The notes below the pieces were generated by a model, which did not search any database, was not told the DNA's origin, and saw nothing but the letters and a program-made list of their open reading frames with translations. Below, in pieces: positions 1 to 13,205 of a DNA stretch of 64,000 nt. The DNA comes from Nautilus pompilius (taxonomy: Eukaryota; Mollusca; Cephalopoda; Nautilida; Nautilidae), in contig JACATO010000307.1 in assembly GCA_018389105.1 (NCBI GenBank), forward strand, positions 1,513,001 to 1,577,000, written 5' to 3'. Position 1 is the first letter of the stretch. Every line of letters begins with the position of its first letter. A program made the position numbers and the translations under genes.

Positions 1-3000
1 ACATGCTTAAACTGGACACATTAAAGACAATTCATACTTTCAAATAGTTTATGATTGCATAGGTAACAATTAGAAAGGTGGAAAATGCAACAAGCTCAAT
101 CCACGTTATACATTATTCTGACTACAGAAATTATCATTTAATTGAATATGTATGTGTATGTGTGTTTTAATTAGTAAATCTTACAATATGTGGGGAAAAA
201 TACAAAAGCCTGTATGCATATATTATATACCTATAAACTTTAATAAAGCTAAAAGAAATATCAAAAATTTATCAAAATGTAAATTCCTAACTAAATATCC
301 AAATTGTTTAAGGAAAAACTAATTTCTATAATGTCTTTTTTTGAAACTTTAATCCCTTCAAAATTTTCATTAAATTCTATGTGTCTTGGCAAATCACATT
401 ACATTTGTTATTTTTCTGTGACCTGCATACTTTTAGCCCTATAGTAACGTTGTGTTGAAATGTGCTCATTCAGTTTATGTAAGACTGCCCAATTACTAGA
501 GTTTTTATGGCATTGAAAGCATGGTATATTTATGTGTATACAATAGTTATGACAAGTTAAACAGAAACAAAAGTTTTACAAAATTAATAGGATCATTGTT
601 ATTACTTTCTTTGAAAACAACTTATTTTTTTTTATTGGGATAGTAAAGAAATGCATCTCAAATTTGAAAGCTATAACTAAATGAATTATATAATGGCTTC
701 TAAATGTTTTCCTTAATGCAATAAAGCACAGGAATATATTGAAAAAGAACTTTCTTTTTATTGCTTCATTTATAATTTTATAAGGTTTACAACTTTTAGT
801 GAAATTTATTTCATATACAAAAATTTATTAGTTAATTCCACTTTTTAATAGTCTGTTAGGATGTAGATGAAATTATTTTGGTTCAAAATGCTTGATCCAA
901 ATTATCATTTGTACATTGATTTTAACTAGTCAATATTTTGTTTTAACTTAAAGCTGATAGATAAACTTTTTTAATCTCCCAACCCAAATTTGTTATTCAC
1001 AGCCTAACTCTAACAGAGATGAAGTAGCTTTGATGATCTTGAGTGGATCTGCAAATCAGATCATGTTTGTTTATATAATGTTGCAGTAATCTGTAGCATT
1101 TTTCTAGCTAAATGTGATATTTTCAATTATTCAAATGAAAACATTATTGTACTGCTTTAGAGTTTGTATTTAGTTGAGCGACAATAATAATACAAATAAT
1201 CATTTAAATATGCAGCAGAGTTGTAGTTAAATGCATCGGGAATGCTGTTTAAAACCAGTTATGCAGTGGAATTGTTCTAGTGATAGAAAAAAATTCATAG
1301 ATCTTTGATGATTTCATTGCAATTAAAGCTACATCACTTGAACCTTGTACTTCCATGATGCATCAAAGCCAGTCCTTGAATATGGATAAATTGTCAGGAG
1401 ACCATTATTTTGTGCATCTTTTATTTCTTATTTCTTGCCAAACTAACAAACATACAATCTATATGCAAATTATGATAAAAATTGAGATTAAAATCATACT
1501 ACTATGGATGTTCAAATAAAATCAGGCCAGATACTATTATTATGACAGTGAAGAGAAAAAATTTGCTGAAGTTTTTTTTTCTCTCTCTAAATAATTCCAA
1601 ACACATTGCAACATTTAAAATTTTTTAATTATTGTATTTTTAGTAAAATTCAATCATGAACATAATTTTTGGACTTGAGACGATATCTTTGCATAAGCCT
1701 TAACAATACATTATCCTAATGCATATTTGGAACACCTAAACTAAACCTCTAAGATATACAGATTTTTCACTGTAAACTGGAATTGTGCTGCATTAAATTT
1801 TCCTGAAAAACATTACAAATTAAAATAACCTTTGGTCCAATCTGCTGTACTTGTGGCCACTTTAGTAGATTGGTTTGATGATGAATGATAACTTTATTTA
1901 TCCCGTTGGTTGGTTTGCTTCCTCATTATCTTAACAATAGCATCCACACATGTTGTTTGGAAATATATTGCACAAATAATAAAATAAAACAAATTGCAAA
2001 ACATTTCAAATAAGAGAAAACACCCATTTTGAAGAGTAAATTATAGTTTAAAATAATGGTCTCAAAGCATGTCAGTTATAATTAAAGCACAAACAATGAT
2101 GAATTGATGCAAGAATTGTCACCTCAGTTCATGATGATGTTATACAGAATGACTGTTGGTCTCATAATTAATAGTTTATATGTTTCATAACACCTATGAA
2201 ATCATTATTTTCTTCTTTCTTTTTCTTTTATGTCTGTTATAAGTTGGTGATAATTAAAATGAAATATAATTTGCACTGCTTTCTCTCTCTACTTATTCTT
2301 TGAGGAAAAAATATACATGTTATAAAAGTAAAAGGGGGAAAGAAATCATAAGTTAAACTTTATGGGTGTAACTACAAAAATTACAAATGTTGGTACATTA
2401 TAAATTAGCCTTCTAAATGATCAGACTTTTCTGCAATTAATGTCAGAATGATGTGGACTGTATTTGTGGGTTGACTGTTTTACTCTTTTAATGACATTCT
2501 GTCAAGCAGAAAATCCCTTATCATGTACTGAAATACAGCACTAACATTTGTGTTTTCACCTCTTAAATTTAACATTTTCAATTATTTCTGTTGATAAAAC
2601 CAATGTTTCTGTGACTAGAAATAGGATATTTTGGATTAGGTTGGTTGCTCTTTCTAAATCGCCCACTGTGATTGAATGGAGACCTATTTCTCTACTGTGT
2701 TTGACCAGTTTTCCTGGTTTCTGCCAGGTCAGAATTTTTGGATTAAGTTTGATGGCATGAGCTCTTAATCTCTTCAGATATTCAATGGAAATAACAAGCA
2801 AGAGCTGGGTCTGACAGATAATCAGCTTGACATGGCTTGTTAGGTAGAATGAAGCGTAACAGTATTTGTTTATGTATAATATTTCTGATTTATATTTATG
2901 CATCTGACTGAGTTACTTCATGAGTAGTCATGCATGGGAATTTCAAAATATAACAGCACATACTTGCAGTGAAGTGAATGAACAGTGTTTAATTCAAGTA

Positions 3001-3469
3001 AGGTAAATATCATTCCATTTTTTAAAATGTACTTTCTCACACACACACACACAGATGGGTATGGGAATTTGATTTAAAAGGTTGCTTTTTTTAAACTATT
3101 TTATTGTACAAGTTATGTTTAAATTATTAGCTCAAAAAATTTAATTTTAAAAATGAAAGAAATCACTGATAATATTGTCAGTATTGTATAAGTCATTACA
3201 AATATATTTTAATTATTACGTTTTATTTGAATTTATGTTACCTATCAAAGTCAGTTACTTATGAATCAGACTGCTTTCTATAATCTAATTTTTAAATGGA
3301 AAATAAACTGATTGCCTATATTTTTTTGTTTCTTTGATTTTTTAATTGAAGACAATTTACATGTTTAAAATTTATCTTTTACTGGTAAATCTTTCTTAGC
3401 AAGCGTAGCAAGTATTCCATGCAACATAAATAATTTGTAATGCACTGTTGTAGTAGTTATTACTATTGC
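1..3469. other. AT-rich non-coding stretch, no gene seen
   Basis: No supportable gene. All six frames are closed at short intervals, and the two overlapping short frames near 2550-2900 lie on opposite strands with low-complexity content, so I treat them as chance. A short CA run sits at 3038-3053. I recognise no transposase motif here. The 1000-1400 part is less repetitive than its surroundings but gives no identifiable signal. Confidence 0.6.
3038..3053. repeat. (CA)n microsatellite
   Basis: Eight uninterrupted CA dinucleotides, read directly. Confidence 0.9.
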
Positions 3470-3830
3470 ATGCAGTTGGTGGTGCATAGACAAATAGATA
3501 ACATACTGTGGCTGAGGGGATAAGTTTGATCCTCGCTGGGGACCAACTTGATTTGGCAACCCTCCCATAGCATGGTTTCTTGTTTTTCTATACCATCTGT
3601 CAGTACTGGTTTCTGGTTTCTTCCCTCAGCTAAATAGAGGCGTTCTAGTATGAACTTTTCATTTAGGATATCATTAGAGTAGGTTTAATAGCCACATAAG
3701 CAGCTGTCAGCACCTGCATCCTGGACACAGGCTGGCTACCTGTGACTGAAAAAGGCAAACCAAAGAGCCCCCTGCCCTGAGAAAGTGCATGTGCCATTTA
3801 CAGTTCGAACACAGCTGAGCAAGAAATAAA
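3470..3830 (+). mobile_element. tRNA-derived SINE-like element, degraded
   Basis: The left end resembles a tRNA-type RNA polymerase III promoter: an A-box-like stretch around 3492-3505 and a B-box-like agtttgatcctcg near 3523-3535. A less AT-rich body of about 280 bp follows, then an A-rich tail at about 3818-3845. GC content is clearly above the flanks, as expected of an inserted element. I do not see a clean target-site duplication. A partial match to the 'tttc-tccggtttc-tccc' module of widespread tRNA-SINEs may be present at about 3597-3630 (gtttctggtttcttccctc). The family is not identified; a fragment of another repeat is possible. Confidence 0.4.
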
Positions 3831-4089
3831 AAAATTAATAAATTTTAATATGGTTAAAATAAGCTGTTACAAAAAACAAGGATACAATATTTTGTTTTCA
3901 CTTATTAGTTAATAATTTTGTGTGTTCATTTACAGGTTTGCATTAGAATGGCAGGAAATATTTTTAGTAAATAATTAAGAATTAAGGGGGAAAAATTTAT
4001 AAAGTTATGGATCACCTTCTATAAACCTCGGGTATATGTGCATACATTTTTCATTTTTTAAAATTTTTCTAACTTCTGAAATGTAAACA

Positions 4090-4090
<1 letters not shown>

Positions 4091-4174
<84 letters not shown>
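4091..4174. repeat. (ATT)n microsatellite, about 84 bp
   Basis: About 28 units of ATT with one phase break near 4134 (ttatattatt). It is read directly from the sequence and has the same motif as the arrays near 7.8 and 8.7 kb. Confidence 0.95.
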
Positions 4175-4175
<1 letters not shown>

Positions 4176-7100
4176 AAAACAGTGAAACGACAATTAAATG
4201 AAAAAAAAAAACAACTGAAAACTTTAAAATTAAAATAAATAATTCAAAAGTTGAATGTATGATAATGGAAAAAGTCTAAATAAATTCATTTTTTAAAGTA
4301 GAAACACTTAAAATTATTAATTTAAAAAATGTATTAAATGAATTATCTGTTTGGTGCTTTGTTTTCCTGTTCTAGACCAACCAATTATTTCTATCTATAT
4401 TCTGCCAGACATTTCCCCATTATCTTTGTATTTGCTTTTGCTCTGCTTTGTTCATGTAGCTAGATCATAACACTGCTTTTTGTTCAAACACTATTGAAAA
4501 CTATACTGTTATTATGTTGGGATAGGTTTTTATAAGGCATCTTGGCAAGCAGAATGCAAAAACAAAGGAGAAAAATCTATAGAAAATGCAGATTTCCAAT
4601 TAAAACATTGAAGACTACTAATTACTGAAAATGCCTTTGAGGGTAGAGCACTTAAGATATGCCTGTGAATGCTATATATGGTCTTAAAAGAATTGTGATG
4701 CAGCAGGTAAGCTGGTAGAAGTCATCAAAATAATAGCTTTGCCGAAATGGCTAACTTAAGTTTCATGCATACAGTAGTAGATATTTCTAAACTGACAAAT
4801 CAAGTCGGATATAAATTAGATTTTTTTAAAAAAAATTCAATGTACTTTGTTATATCTGTTATTGAGTGCTTAATTAAAATTGTGTAAAATAAAAATAAAC
4901 ACAGTGCATCTATAAATGCATTTATTGTATATTTACTTTTAAAATGTCAGGGTACACATTATTTTCTAGTTTTAATGTCTGGCTATAAAATACAGGTTTA
5001 CTTTCCATTATTTTATTTTTCATCATTTAATTATATTTTGCTAATGTTTGAATGATATTTTATTACTTTTAAATTAATTTTTTCTGATGTATTTTATATG
5101 ATAGATAACTGAATTACTGAATTATTTTTTCTCATATATCACACTTAAATTATTTTTGAAAGACGTCCAGCATCTCATAATTTACAGAGAATACTCAAAT
5201 TGTTCTTGATGAGTTTTATAATTAAAGATATAATTTTAATGAAAATTAACTATAATATGATTACAAATTAGAAATATTCTAGATATTTTATGTCATATTT
5301 TATTCTTATTTAGATTAATTACCAGGTTGGAAGATTAAACTAATATACATCACAATGCAGTAAAGACAACTGAACACTCAAGAATTCATGCATGATTATT
5401 TGTAAGATGTTTGCTAAATGTTTTTTTTATTTATTTAACTTTTTAAACAGTTTTTACTCTAAAAATAGTTAAAGTAAAAAGATCTGGATGTTGGGAATGA
5501 AGTTTTAATTACAAGATTATACGATTATGCATCATTTTATTTTCATTCTAAGCGAAAGATTTTGCTTTTTATTGATATTGGCAAGAATAGAGATGCCATT
5601 ATAAACATGAAAAAAAAATTATATTGGTTTGAAAACATATATAAAATATTTAATAAAATGTAAAAAAATAGAACAACAGAACACCAGGTTGTTAAAAATA
5701 TAAAGCAACACAAAACTCTGCTATTAAACCATCATTAAATCCATCAGTGGAATGTCAGATAAACTCACCATGTGGAAGATTTTAAGGTTTTCTGTTAGTT
5801 TGTGTTAAATATTGATGAAGTAAAAGAATTTTAAAAAAGAAAATTAATAATCAAGTCTTAGATTATAGGATGGACATGTTTAGCTACCATTAAGCTTCTT
5901 TTACTACTTACTTTTCTGTTTTCTTAATATGGTTAGACACACTGTTTTACTTTTATATATTTCAAACATATTTTATTAATATTTTAGTCAATGAAATCTT
6001 TTTTAGAAATGTTTTCCTGAGTTTTTGATGAAGCAAACTTTCATTTCAGACTTAAATATATTCCATTTTGTAGGATCTCTCAAATGTACTAATTATAAAG
6101 AAATAAAAGAATAGTTGTTCAATCTGTAGTATAAATAACATGACACCAAGAATTTAAAATATATTAATTGAATTTTTAAAAATTTTTTAAAAGCTATACC
6201 GAAAAAACTACTATGGTGAAAATGAATGATCTGGTCAGTTTTGTGCTACAATCATTTTTACATTTATGCTATCAGCTGGCATTGAGCTGCATTAGTATAG
6301 CAACATATATGCTTAGTATACCACTAATAGGATTTACCCATGAAAAGTTTATTAATTAAAAAAAAAATTTTCTATTGATAAATGCTTCTCTTTTTCTCAA
6401 TTTAAATTTAAACTAAGTTTTGCTATTTCAGTCATAGCCACAAAATGAAAACTATTTAAAATTCACGCATTTGGGTGTGTATAAAGAAATAAACTAAAAG
6501 AGTAATAACAATTATGCAGTCAGTAATATAGATTTTTTTACAGCTGAATAGTAAGGTGGCCATATGATTAATGATCAGACTAATACATTTCAGTTATATG
6601 CTTGAGTAACTTGGAACCATGAAACACTTTGTGACATTAAAGTGACCATCATTGTTGGGTGATTGTGTATAAAAAGCAGATTTGGTTGTATGACCTATTG
6701 ATAGCATTAATGAAATTAATAAATGGTTAGTTCTGACTTTTCTTGTATCACCTATTAGTTGTTTTTTTTTTTTTTTGTATTCTCAATGAGTTTTACTGCT
6801 ATGGACTCTCTCATTTTCTGTCTTATTGTATGAAACAGTAATTTTATAAAATTAAGAAGCTATTGCAGAAAGATACCATTTTTATAGAACAATCACACTC
6901 ATTATTTGAAATTTCTTTTTTGTTTATTTGGACTGCACTTTTTATATAGAACTACCACCACTTATCATTACTCCAAATATTACACAATTTCTCTTTATGA
7001 TTCAATGTATTTAAACAAGAAAGAATAAATTAATCAAATAATTAAAATTTGTGATAAAGCAATACCACTACAAAATATATTCTAGAAAAGTTAAGACTAC

Positions 7101-7825
7101 AATTATTATTAATTATTTTATTTACGTAAGTTATATATATTAAAGAAAAAACCTAAAGAGAGCCAATATAATAAAATTGAAGCCCTTTTCTGCAACTAGA
7201 TTAATGATTAGAATTTTCTGTTTCCAGTGTCTGCTAAACTAGACTCTTGGTTACTAAGTCAAGTCAACCGTATATACTACTCAATACCATTAATTGTTTT
7301 ATTTAACTTTTCTTTTTTTTTGGACAGAAATCTTATAGAAAACTATACTTTGGTTTCATATACCAGTAGTGTTTTTCTGTCCAAAAAGCGAACTTCCAGA
7401 TGTTTTTTTTTTGTCAGTGCAGTTAAAAAGTTATTTTATCAAGGCCAGCAAGCCTGCAACCATGTAATTTCATAGCAAACCCATTGCAAAAATTGATGAA
7501 ACGCAGTTTTTATTTTCTTCAGCAAACTATACATAAAAACGATAAATAAATTAACAAACTTTTTTTTCAGTATAAATTATTGAAAAATGTTTAGCACCAG
7601 TTTCAATGTCTCTATTTTTCAAGTACCAACAAGTGTTTTTACTTACAGTCAGATCACAATAATAATGAAATTATTTGTTAAAATATGTAGCTTAGGAATT
7701 TATTGATTAATATGCCTTTTTAATACATTATTGATAAAATATATTGGTGCATGGTAAAGTCTTCTTCAGAGTTACTCCTTCAGTTTAGATTACACTAAAA
7801 ATGAAATAAACAACAGATCCAGTGA

Positions 7826-7828
<3 letters not shown>

Positions 7829-7860
<32 letters not shown>
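7829..7860. repeat. (ATT)n microsatellite, about 32 bp
   Basis: Uninterrupted TTA/ATT repeat of about ten units, read directly. Confidence 0.95.
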
Positions 7861-7861
<1 letters not shown>

Positions 7862-8731
7862 AGGTACACATTCTGGCAAAATTTTATCTTTCATTATAAC
7901 ATCATGAGCTATGCAGGAAAATTTTCAAAAAAAAATAAATAATAGTAATAAAATAAAAATTTTGTTGGACTTTGATGAAGCCTACCAGAGGAGAAACTTG
8001 TTTTCAACATCTCAAGAAGTTTCTTCCTGTTTGAGAAACAATCAGCACTGGCCAGCAGGATATAACGTCTGTGGTGGTTGCATGAGATACAGGAAAATTA
8101 GAATGTGAGTTTGGTGGACCACTGTTTCAGAATAGCAGTGAACACTTGGAACAATTTGGTGTTGTTTAAGCTTAGGAACAGGTTTGTAGTATTTTTTTCT
8201 TTTTTTTAAAGCAATATTAGGAATATAAATATGCATATTTGTTCATTATTTGATACAGGAAAGATACATTGCAATTTGTCAAATGCTTGGAACCCTGTGT
8301 GTATGAAAGGAAGGGAGATTTTAATTAAAACAACATAAGATTCTCTTTATTGTTCTTTTGCTAAATTGATACTAATACTTGCATTGCTGTGTTTAGTAAT
8401 CTAAGGCATTTTGAGAAGGGATGACAAATAGCTTTATGTAGCCATTAAAAAGGAAAGATTTGAAAAGTATATGATTAGAGCCTTAGGGATAAACATACTT
8501 TATGCATAATTAGTCTTTTAAATTTATTGGAAAGAGCAGTTTATTCTAATCCCTCTCCCTGCATGTTAATATGGGTGCTATTTCTTTTTTTAAAATTTAG
8601 ATAAGGTCATAGCAGTTGATGCTAAAAAGCTATTATGCTTTTGATATAGTGTGTGTGGCATTTATATACAGTATTCACTGAGTAGGAAGTATGTTGAATC
8701 AAAGTTCACTACCATGAATATGTCAGCATGC

Positions 8732-8732
<1 letters not shown>

Positions 8733-8798
<66 letters not shown>
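8733..8798. repeat. (ATT)n microsatellite, about 66 bp
   Basis: Uninterrupted ATT repeat of about 22 units, ending at gtagtttgc. Read directly. Confidence 0.95.
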
Positions 8799-11269
8799 GT
8801 AGTTTGCACTTTTAAGGGCTATTTGGTTTATATAAATTTTACACAGTTAAATATGTGAAAGATAATTAAAAGTGATAATCAACCATTAACAACAATTTTA
8901 CCATGTTTTTATGAGTTCATATATTCAGATAGATGTAATATAAAGCATGTAAACTCTATGTGAAGAGTTTGGTTCCGGTGCTATATATTTCATTATATGT
9001 TATTCATCTACAGTACTAGAACTTTAAATATAGGGATACAAACTTATTACACAACTATATATGTATTTGGAATGCTTCATTTTCTATACATTTCTATTGT
9101 TTGTTAAAAATCATCTCATCTCATACAATCTTTAAATGAATGTAAGTTAATCAGAACATGTTGTTATTACAAATGAGAGAAATTTACTACATACTGTTTT
9201 GACATTACCTAATCTATAGTTAGTAATAAAACATTTTTAATTCAATTTTTTGAGTGCTTTTAGCTGGAATAATTGTTTGATGACACATTATGCAGGACTC
9301 TGAGGACAATCATTCTGTTACGGTGATTCTACACCTTGCATTATAAAGTAATTTGTGCAGGTTTTTTTTCCTTTTGCACAGCCTATTCAGGTCATACTGC
9401 TTCTTATCTGAAATAGGGTGAAAAGGAGTGGTTATATTTGTTAGTAAATAAAACTATTGCATTAACTTTTTGTTGTCATTGTTTCTAAAATGTAACAGAC
9501 CTGTATTAAATGCAAATAAAATACTGATGGTGCTCATTGGGCTTCATACAGGTATAGATTAGCTTGCAGGTAGCCTGAATCTGAGGCTGACCCACTTCTA
9601 GTGACTTAGGCCAGTCATTACCTTTTCATCCCGTTTATTCTACTTAGATTCATTCTGCTTACCGAAATTTCATTCCAGTCAAGAGTGTCTCATATGGTTA
9701 GATAAATTGCTCATGCCTGCTTTATTCTTCATTTATTATAAATTCATATTCCCAGTCTTTGGTTAGTATTTTAAGTTATGCTACTTTAATGCAGTGTCAA
9801 TGTTCACCCTTGCAATAAAACTATAAAAGCTGCGTAGTTTATTAAAATGGTGTACTATTTCAAGTTATACACTATGTACTAAAACACATTATTATTTTTG
9901 TTGTTGTTGTCTGTTGTTTCCTAATTAATGCAACAAACATCTTTATTTGGATTACTTTTTTTTTTAGCAACAACTGGTTGACTTTCTCAAGAATCAACAT
10001 GTAATTTTAATAAAAATATAAGCTGATTTGAACAATATAGTCATTAAAAAGCTTCGGACATTGTATAAACAATTTTAACATGCATGGTAATGCAGAAAGA
10101 TGTCGTATCTTTCTTTTATTTTTTTTTTAGAGGTAATATGTATAGTTTTCCAATAATTATACATTTTGATTATGTTAACTTAAAAATGTGCTAGCATTGT
10201 TTGAATCACTTGATTTTTCTTTATCATAATCTGATTTAGCTCATATTGTGCAGTGCAACAAATAGCTCCAGCAGGCAGTTCCATGGCCCACTAGACCAAT
10301 AATTTAGCAGACCTCAGGTCTGTATACCTGAGCAGATCAGAAAATCCCAAATTTTCAAGAAATTTGTTTGCATATTATTTTTGTCTCACTGAACTCCTAT
10401 GTAAATATTTAATTCTACTGGATTTTACTTTGGGTAGCCTCAAGACAATGAAAGAGGAATAAGGTAGAAAAAAAACGGTCTTTATTTCAACTAGAACATC
10501 TAGATGTTGGGCCTGGGTATCTTAGTAGATTAACTGGCTAATACCTCCATGGCTGTATTTTTTTTTAAAGGAAGATTTATTCATGGTTTTTAATTAAATG
10601 GTTTAGTTGAAGAATTTATAAAGTTTACAGGTTTAGTGATTAATTTCCTAAGTTTTGCTGGCTAAAAACATCAGGGACATCACTATTATTCCCATAATTA
10701 AATCATTTATCTTATTTGGAGTCAAAATCCCTGTGACCCATAATGCATACCAATTAAAGTCAATTGATATTCTACATGTATACAATATTCTTTGCTTTAG
10801 AAAACCACCACTTTTCAACCATGAGACAAATTTTTATGTGGAACCAATGCATAAATGTTGAAAGCAGAAACTGTTTGTTGAATCCTAAGACAAGAATGAA
10901 AGAGAGAAAGACCATTTTATTTATTGTATCCTAGCAGCAACTGGGGTGGTCAATTTTATAAATGCAAATGACCATAATTTGGAGGAAAAGTTTAGAGAGT
11001 CAGTCCCCTACCCCTGTTCTCCTGGGATTGATACATAAGAAATCAACTTGATTTTTAAGTTATGTACTTTTAAGCATCAACAGTCCAGCTCATTATTAAA
11101 GCTATTTCATACACTTTTGATCTGACCTAGAATGGTTAATCTTGTTTATTCACATAGTCACTTTGTGAAATGTAGTCAACATCAGCTCCAGAACTTTCAG
11201 AAAAATTTCACACCAATAAGTCATTTACGTTTTCTAAATGTAAGATTGTCAAGAAGAAGAATGGTGCAA

Positions 11270-13205
11270 AGAGTACTTGTGGTTGCACTATGAAACTGAA
11301 TAACCTAGCCTTTTACCACCTCTGTATAGGGGTTGGTTAAGTATTTACCTATGAAATAAGATTCAGCCTTTCTCAATAAATGCTTTGTATTGGAAGAAAC
11401 TGACTCCTGCCTTCAACAGACACTAAACAGGTGATTGCCACCAAGAGGGAAAAGTCCTCATTCTGCTGTCCAAGCAAATCCATGACAACATTGGTGAGTT
11501 ACTGAGACAAAATACATCAGGGAGGAAAAACTACGAACAGGAAGATATTTTTAAAGATTCTCCGAAATATCCGTTTTCTTGCATGCCAAGGTTTGCTGTT
11601 GTGAGATAGAAATTAGGATGCTGACAGTAATTTTATCCAACTCCTACACCTTTGAAGAGTGAATTGATCTAAGGTAAAAATGTAGATGAACTAAAATATC
11701 AGCATAAACAGTGATATTCAGAATGAATGTTTGCAGATCATGGTGCTGTAAATCCTCCAGGAATTCAGCCAGATATTTATGGCAATGTTTTTTGGATGAA
11801 TATACTAATATCAGAAAGCAAGAGCAATTGCACAATCTACATTGGGTGGGTAAATGAAGACATTAAAAACCAAAAGGTCATCAGTAACTTCCATATATTA
11901 AAAGGCATTCCTGCCTTTAAGTCTTTTCCACAGCATCAAAGATGAGAGTCAAGTTGTCTTTCAAGGCTGGTGTTATGATGGGAGTTCTAATATGACTGGG
12001 AGCAGGAATAATGTAATCAAATAAATGTAGAGAAGCTGTCACACATTGTAATGCACATGCATTAAATTTTTCTGTTGGTGATGCTATCAATTGAGGCAGT
12101 CAAAAGTCTTCCATGAAGCCTTAGAGATTTTTTTTTTTTAAATAAGCCAGCTGATAAAGTTATTCCCAAGATTAATGCTGCCTTTGATCAGATCAAAGCA
12201 TATATCACTAAAGGAGACTTGGATATTGGTATAAGGAGATTTTTTCCTACCATATGGATGGTCCATGGCAATTCTTTTGGTAGAATTCTTGAAAACTATA
12301 ATTGAAGCATCATGTGGGAGATTACTTAGAGATGAGGCTGGTGCCAGATGTTAAGGAAAGGAAATTTAGAGTAAGTTTTCAGATGTCACATTAGAAGCTA
12401 CTTTTGGACTATAGTTTTGTGAAAGGATCTTTAAGATCATTGATGACCTGTGCAAGACTTTAAAAGCACTCCCTATCTATGGAAGAATCTTGTGTTGTCA
12501 CATTTCTGACCATCAACATCTTGAAATATATGAGAGCATGAAAAATTCAACCCCTTTCATGAGCTAATGGAGCACTGCTATGACCACATTGACATAAAGC
12601 TGCTCTAGCTTCCAAGGATGAGAAAGGCACCACAGCATTTTGAAGTCTGTGATGGAAACTGTTAGCATTGCTCTTCCATCTTGGAGCACTACTACCAACA
12701 CTACGTTTAAACCATAGTCTTGGTAATCTCCTGCATCCAAATTCACTCTGATTAGCCAAGATATGCTCCTAAAGGCAGCAAATGAAAAGGATGGTTCTGC
12801 TGATCTCAAAGAGGGCACTGGGTTTTATGGAAATGACATCAATGAAAGTGACCTTGCCACACAACTGCAGATCCTTTGAAAACATTTTTTCTAGCAAAGT
12901 GCAACTTAATAAAATTGTTAATCTGCATGGTCTCACTTTTCTCCAGAGTGTCTCTAAGGGCTAGCAAGCTTTCTTTAGATAATTGTGCTTCATTGCTTAC
13001 CTACAACAAAAGCAGCAAGCATGCAAATATTTCTGGTGATGCAAATACCTAATGGATACTTAATGAAGTATCATGGGTAGTGAAAGCTAAACCATCTCAT
13101 TGCCACTAATTATATGCATGGAAGTGCTTGAGGTGCTAGCCTTAATGCTATTACCAATGAGTTTGTCTAATGTAGTGGGCACAGACACTGGGTATTTGTA
13201 AACTT
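11270..13205 (+). pseudogene. Decayed hAT transposase, ZMYM1-like / DUF4371 type
   Basis: This is the remnant of a cut-and-paste hAT transposase (DUF4371 plus C-terminal dimerisation domain, as in ZMYM1-like proteins), broken by many stops and frameshifts. In order along the plus strand I can read: EYLWLHYETE at 11271-11300 (family N-terminal 'PWLHYD'); RKIFLKILRNIRFLACQG from about 11540 and DSNFIQLLHL by 11650; DIQNECLQIM near 11730; LDEYTNIRKQEQL at 11792-11830, the acidic RNase-H-fold motif; CYDGSSNMTGSRNNV at 11970-12018; THCNAHALNFSVGDA near 12040-12085; MVHGNSFGRILENY near 12257-12300; FYGNDINESDLATQLQIL near 12820-12875; and the C-terminal LPTTKAAS, KLNHLI, ITNEFV and HRHWVFVNF at about 13000-13205. 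The colinear order over nearly 2 kb makes the assignment strong. No terminal inverted repeats or 8-bp target duplication could be found, so the true element ends are unknown. Confidence 0.88.

Larger units (their letters stand above)
3831..11269. other. AT-rich non-coding stretch with long ATT arrays
   Basis: No supportable gene. This stretch contains three long (ATT)n arrays, listed separately, and many poly-A/poly-T runs. The short open frames at 7227-7475, 7911-8108 and 10655-10861 show no domain and are full of low-complexity residues. The piece from about 10920 to 11269 precedes the recognisable hAT coding remains and may hold that element's left end, but I cannot define an inverted repeat there. 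Confidence 0.55.

Noticed and set aside
4091-8798. CRISPR-like array or satellite
   Set aside because: The ATT runs are simple microsatellites without spacers.
12547-12818. Two overlapping minus-strand frames of 70 and 84 codons
   Set aside because: They are antisense to the decayed hAT transposase, whose motifs read on the plus strand.
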